The notes under the pieces: model-generated
Seen by the model: only the letters and a program-made list of their open reading frames with translations
Databases searched by the model: none
Told to the model about the DNA's origin: nothing
Position numbers and translations under genes: made by a program
Shown here: in pieces, positions 62,279 through 64,000 of the stretch
Numbering within the stretch: the first letter of the stretch is position 1
Layout of the letters: the number at the start of each line of letters is the position of its first letter
Origin: Metabacillus bambusae
Lineage (GTDB): Bacteria; Bacillota; Bacilli; Bacillales; Bacillaceae
Direction of reading: 5' to 3'
Assembly (NCBI RefSeq): GCF_017497975.1
Contig: NZ_JAGDEL010000023.1
Span: 52,663 to 116,662 of the forward strand
DNA length: 64,000 nucleotides

Positions 62279-62346
62279 TAAAAGAAGTGCACTTAAAAGC
62301 AGCAAAACATCATGTGTTTAATTGCTTTTAAATGCACTTCTTTTTA
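62279..62346 (+). terminator. Long hairpin terminator
   Basis: AAAAGAAGTGCACTTAAAAGCA pairs with TGCTTTTAA-A-TGCACTTCTTTT around about 20 bases, then T. Confidence 0.8.
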
Positions 62347-62453
62347 TTGTGGCCTATTTCGAGAAGACTTTTTTGATTTGGCTAAGGCTAATATTATTTA
62401 GTTTTTAAAAAGGAACCTCTATATTGAGGCTCCTTATAAAAATCTTTGGAAAA

Positions 62454-62645
62454 TTAATGTGTATGATTCTGAAGTTGGTTTTCAGCCATCGCGATTAAGC
62501 GCTTTGTCATCTCCCCACCTACAGAACCATTTGCACGAGCTGTCGTATCGGCACCAAGTTCAACCCCTAATTCATTCGCAATTTCCTGTTTCATGGAATT
62601 CAGAGCATTTTCTGCACCAGGCACTAATAATTTGTTTCTTGCCAT
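62454..62645 (-). CDS. Alpha/beta-type small acid-soluble spore protein
   Basis: The 63-residue SASP coats spore DNA and guards it from UV. The sequence has QEIANELG, the GPR cleavage region, and [19 protein letters not shown], both fully typical. GGAGGGG precedes ATG 62645 by nine bases. It is one of several alpha/beta SASP genes expected; I cannot say which sspA-D gene it matches. Confidence 0.95.
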   Translation of the reverse strand: MARNKLLVPGAENALNSMKQEIANELGVELGADTTARANGSVGGEMTKRLIAMAENQLQNHTH

Positions 62646-62932
62646 CGTCAAACACCCCTCCTGAATGGTTTAGGAACGTTGAGCACGATCAGATGCTCTA
62701 TTTTATGATGTCCGACCAAGTATATTTTAATGAGATTGAAATGCAAAAATATTAAGGGAAATTTAGACATTCATTTGGATTCCTGATGAATTTCTGCATT
62801 TAACTTAATTTTTTCATTTCACACGTCTTCCTCTAACGAAAAATCGAAATTTATGTGAGTTTTCCAGTATCAGGATGCAGTTGGAAAGTTTGCTACTTAG
62901 TCATCGATGTTCCCCATCATGTGGTTTTTATG

Positions 62933-63064
62933 TTATTGGTTTCTTGGATGTGTTTTTTCTGCTTTTTTATTCGTATTTGGGGAAATTTCTTTCGCAATTT
63001 CTGGATCTGTAATAGCCTTTGCTGTTTGTAGTCCAGATTTTGTTCTTCGATTTCGTTTCGTCAT
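62933..63064 (-). CDS. Small basic protein (43 aa), SASP neighbour
   Basis: ATG 63064 lies six bases after GGAGGG. The protein reads MTKRNRRTKSGLQTAKAITD, then PEIAKEISPN, and ends EKTHPRNQ. PEIAKE resembles the EIAxE site of SASPs, and the gene lies 290 bp upstream of the alpha/beta SASP in the same orientation, so a spore role is possible but not shown. I do not recognise the family. Confidence 0.55.
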   Translation of the reverse strand: MTKRNRRTKSGLQTAKAITDPEIAKEISPNTNKKAEKTHPRNQ

Positions 63065-63172
63065 CATTTTCCCTCCTTGTACAAAGTAAAGACATAATTT
63101 ATTTTGTACAGAAATCAATACTTTTATTTTTGTTTAAAATTATTAAAATTCTAGAACCGTGGATACCACTTG

Positions 63173-63326
63173 ACATCCAGCTCCAGCGCCCAGCAAAGTA
63201 TGAACTTCATACTCCTTATACGCTAAGTCAACATCGATTCGCTAACGCTCTTCGTCTTTCCTTAATCTCATACGGAGTGCTCTTTTTTCTATGTTGCTAA
63301 ACGGGCGCTTGCGCTTTTGTCCTTAC
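63173..63326 (+). repeat. Diverged R2-type repeat
   Basis: It begins CATCCAGCTCCAGCGCCCAG and ends GGGCGCTTGCGCTTTTGTCC. The outer ends match R2 (CTAGCTCCAGCGCC and GGCGCTTGCGCTTTT) but the centre differs. It is between a small leftward gene and the rightward DinB gene. Confidence 0.65.
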
Positions 63327-63379
63327 AATATCTTCCTAACTAATGTAAAATAATGAGTGATGAGAAATGGGGGAGATTA

Positions 63380-63856
63380 ATGATGATCGAAGTAATCCAT
63401 CAATATGCTTATCATAAATGGGCTACATTAAAAGTTATCCATCATGTGGGACAATTACCAGAGGAGTTATATACTCAGAAAATAAAAAGTGTATTTCCAT
63501 CTATCAATGATACCTTTAAGCATATGGTTGAGGTTGACGAAATATGGTTTTCACGTTTAAAAGGTATGGAAATAGCTAATAGGCAATTTCTTAAGAGAGA
63601 AGATCTACTTGTTCAATATGAAAACTTATTAACAAATTTTGAAGATTTCTTAAAAGGAGAAGAGGATTTTGGTCGCATAATCCAATACTGCAATTCAGGG
63701 GGGGAAATATTTAAAAATACTGTCTATGAATTGGTTCAACATGTTGTGAACCATGGGACATATCATCGAGGTAATCTATCTGCTATGTTAAGACAAATAA
63801 ATAGTCAGACAGTGGCTACAGATTATATTTACTTTTTAAGGGAAAAGGAATCCTGA
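63380..63856 (+). CDS. DinB/YfiT family protein
   Basis: This 158-residue four-helix protein has the metal-site pattern of DinB-like proteins: FKHMVEVDEIWF and VVNHGTYHRGN, with three histidines. Members are metal-dependent thiol transferases or unknown; DNA-damage control occurs in only some. GGGGGAG precedes ATG 63380. No LexA box is seen in front. An IS end lies 17 bp after its stop. Confidence 0.82.
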   Translation: MMIEVIHQYAYHKWATLKVIHHVGQLPEELYTQKIKSVFPSINDTFKHMVEVDEIWFSRLKGMEIANRQFLKREDLLVQYENLLTNFEDFLKGEEDFGRIIQYCNSGGEIFKNTVYELVQHVVNHGTYHRGNLSAMLRQINSQTVATDYIYFLREKES

Positions 63857-63873
63857 AAAAGGAACCTAACAAT

Positions 63874-64000
63874 TGGTCTTATCCCCGTCAAGTAGACAAT
63901 TAATAAAAGGTTCACTTATTAGGCAGCCTTAGCTCTATATTCAGTAGGGCTAAGGTTATTTAATTTTTTTTGAAAACGTTTATTGTTATAAAACTTAATA
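63874..64000 (-). mobile_element. IS3-family element, right part of which is inside the window
   Basis: The edge is TGGTCTTATCCCCGTCAAGT at 63874, a typical TG-start inverted terminal repeat, followed by a leftward transposase end. The other end lies outside the window. Confidence 0.75.
63919..64000 (-). CDS. IS3-family transposase (OrfB), C-terminus only
   Basis: On the reverse strand the frame reads KFYNNKRFQKKLNNLSPTEY followed by RAKAA and TAA at 63921-63919. This YNxxRxQxKLxxLSPxEYR ending is the signature of IS3/IS150 integrase-type transposases. The rest of the gene is outside the window. Confidence 0.85.
   Translation of the reverse strand, partial: IKFYNNKRFQKKLNNLSPTEYRAKAA

Overview
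The window is about 64 kb of a low-GC, spore-forming Bacillaceae chromosome. Sporulation genes (a Spo0E-like phosphatase, a gerA-type operon, ykvU, stoA, splAB, pbpH, kinA, an alpha/beta SASP), strong AGGAGG ribosome sites and frequent TTG/GTG starts support this. The gene order motB-motA / clpE-ykvI / queCDEF-ykvS / ykvT-ykvU-stoA-zosA-ykvY / glcT-ptsGHI / splAB / ykwC-pbpH / kinA-patA follows the Bacillus subtilis block as I remember it, with many small insertions. I cannot name the species; a Bacillus relative such as Metabacillus or a neighbouring genus would fit. No rRNA, tRNA or CRISPR array was seen.

Layout: 1-5 kb holds a partial secreted deacetylase, a Spo0E-like phosphatase, a ZIP transporter, a 5'-nucleotidase-like enzyme and a MarR regulator. 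5-11 kb holds motAB behind a sigma-D-like promoter, a potassium channel, and clpE behind a promoter with two CtsR boxes. 11-18 kb holds ykvI, two small hydrolases, a CNNM/CorC protein, a membrane-protein gene broken by one stop codon, and a DUF2254 protein. 18-21 kb is the preQ1-riboswitch-controlled queuosine operon. 21-32 kb is mostly envelope and spore genes plus zosA behind tandem PerR-type boxes. 32-39 kb has a phytoene-desaturase-like gene with an apparent ATT start, ykvY, a nuclease, an EAL protein and a pfkA bracketed by inverted repeats. 42-49 kb carries glcT-ptsGHI with its RNA antiterminator, then splAB. 49-64 kb has metabolic genes, pbpH, kinA behind a consensus sigma-H promoter, patA, corA, SASP-like genes, a DinB protein and the edge of an IS3-family element.

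The most interesting part is 40.0-41.3 kb. A 27-codon hydrophobic holin-like type I toxin has its Shine-Dalgarno folded into a hairpin, a convergent antisense RNA over its 3' end, and a perfect LexA/DinR core palindrome over its -35 region. About 600 bp away a divergent small WYL-domain gene has two more LexA-like boxes around its promoter. Together they look like an SOS-inducible toxin module beside a second SOS-controlled gene.

Three repeat families add structure: R1 (about 220 bp, GC-rich core; copies near 16.5, 37.9 and 39.4 kb plus a short relative in the clpE leader), R2 (about 155 bp; copies near 1.5 and 4.9 kb plus a diverged one near 63.2 kb), and many perfect hairpin terminators.
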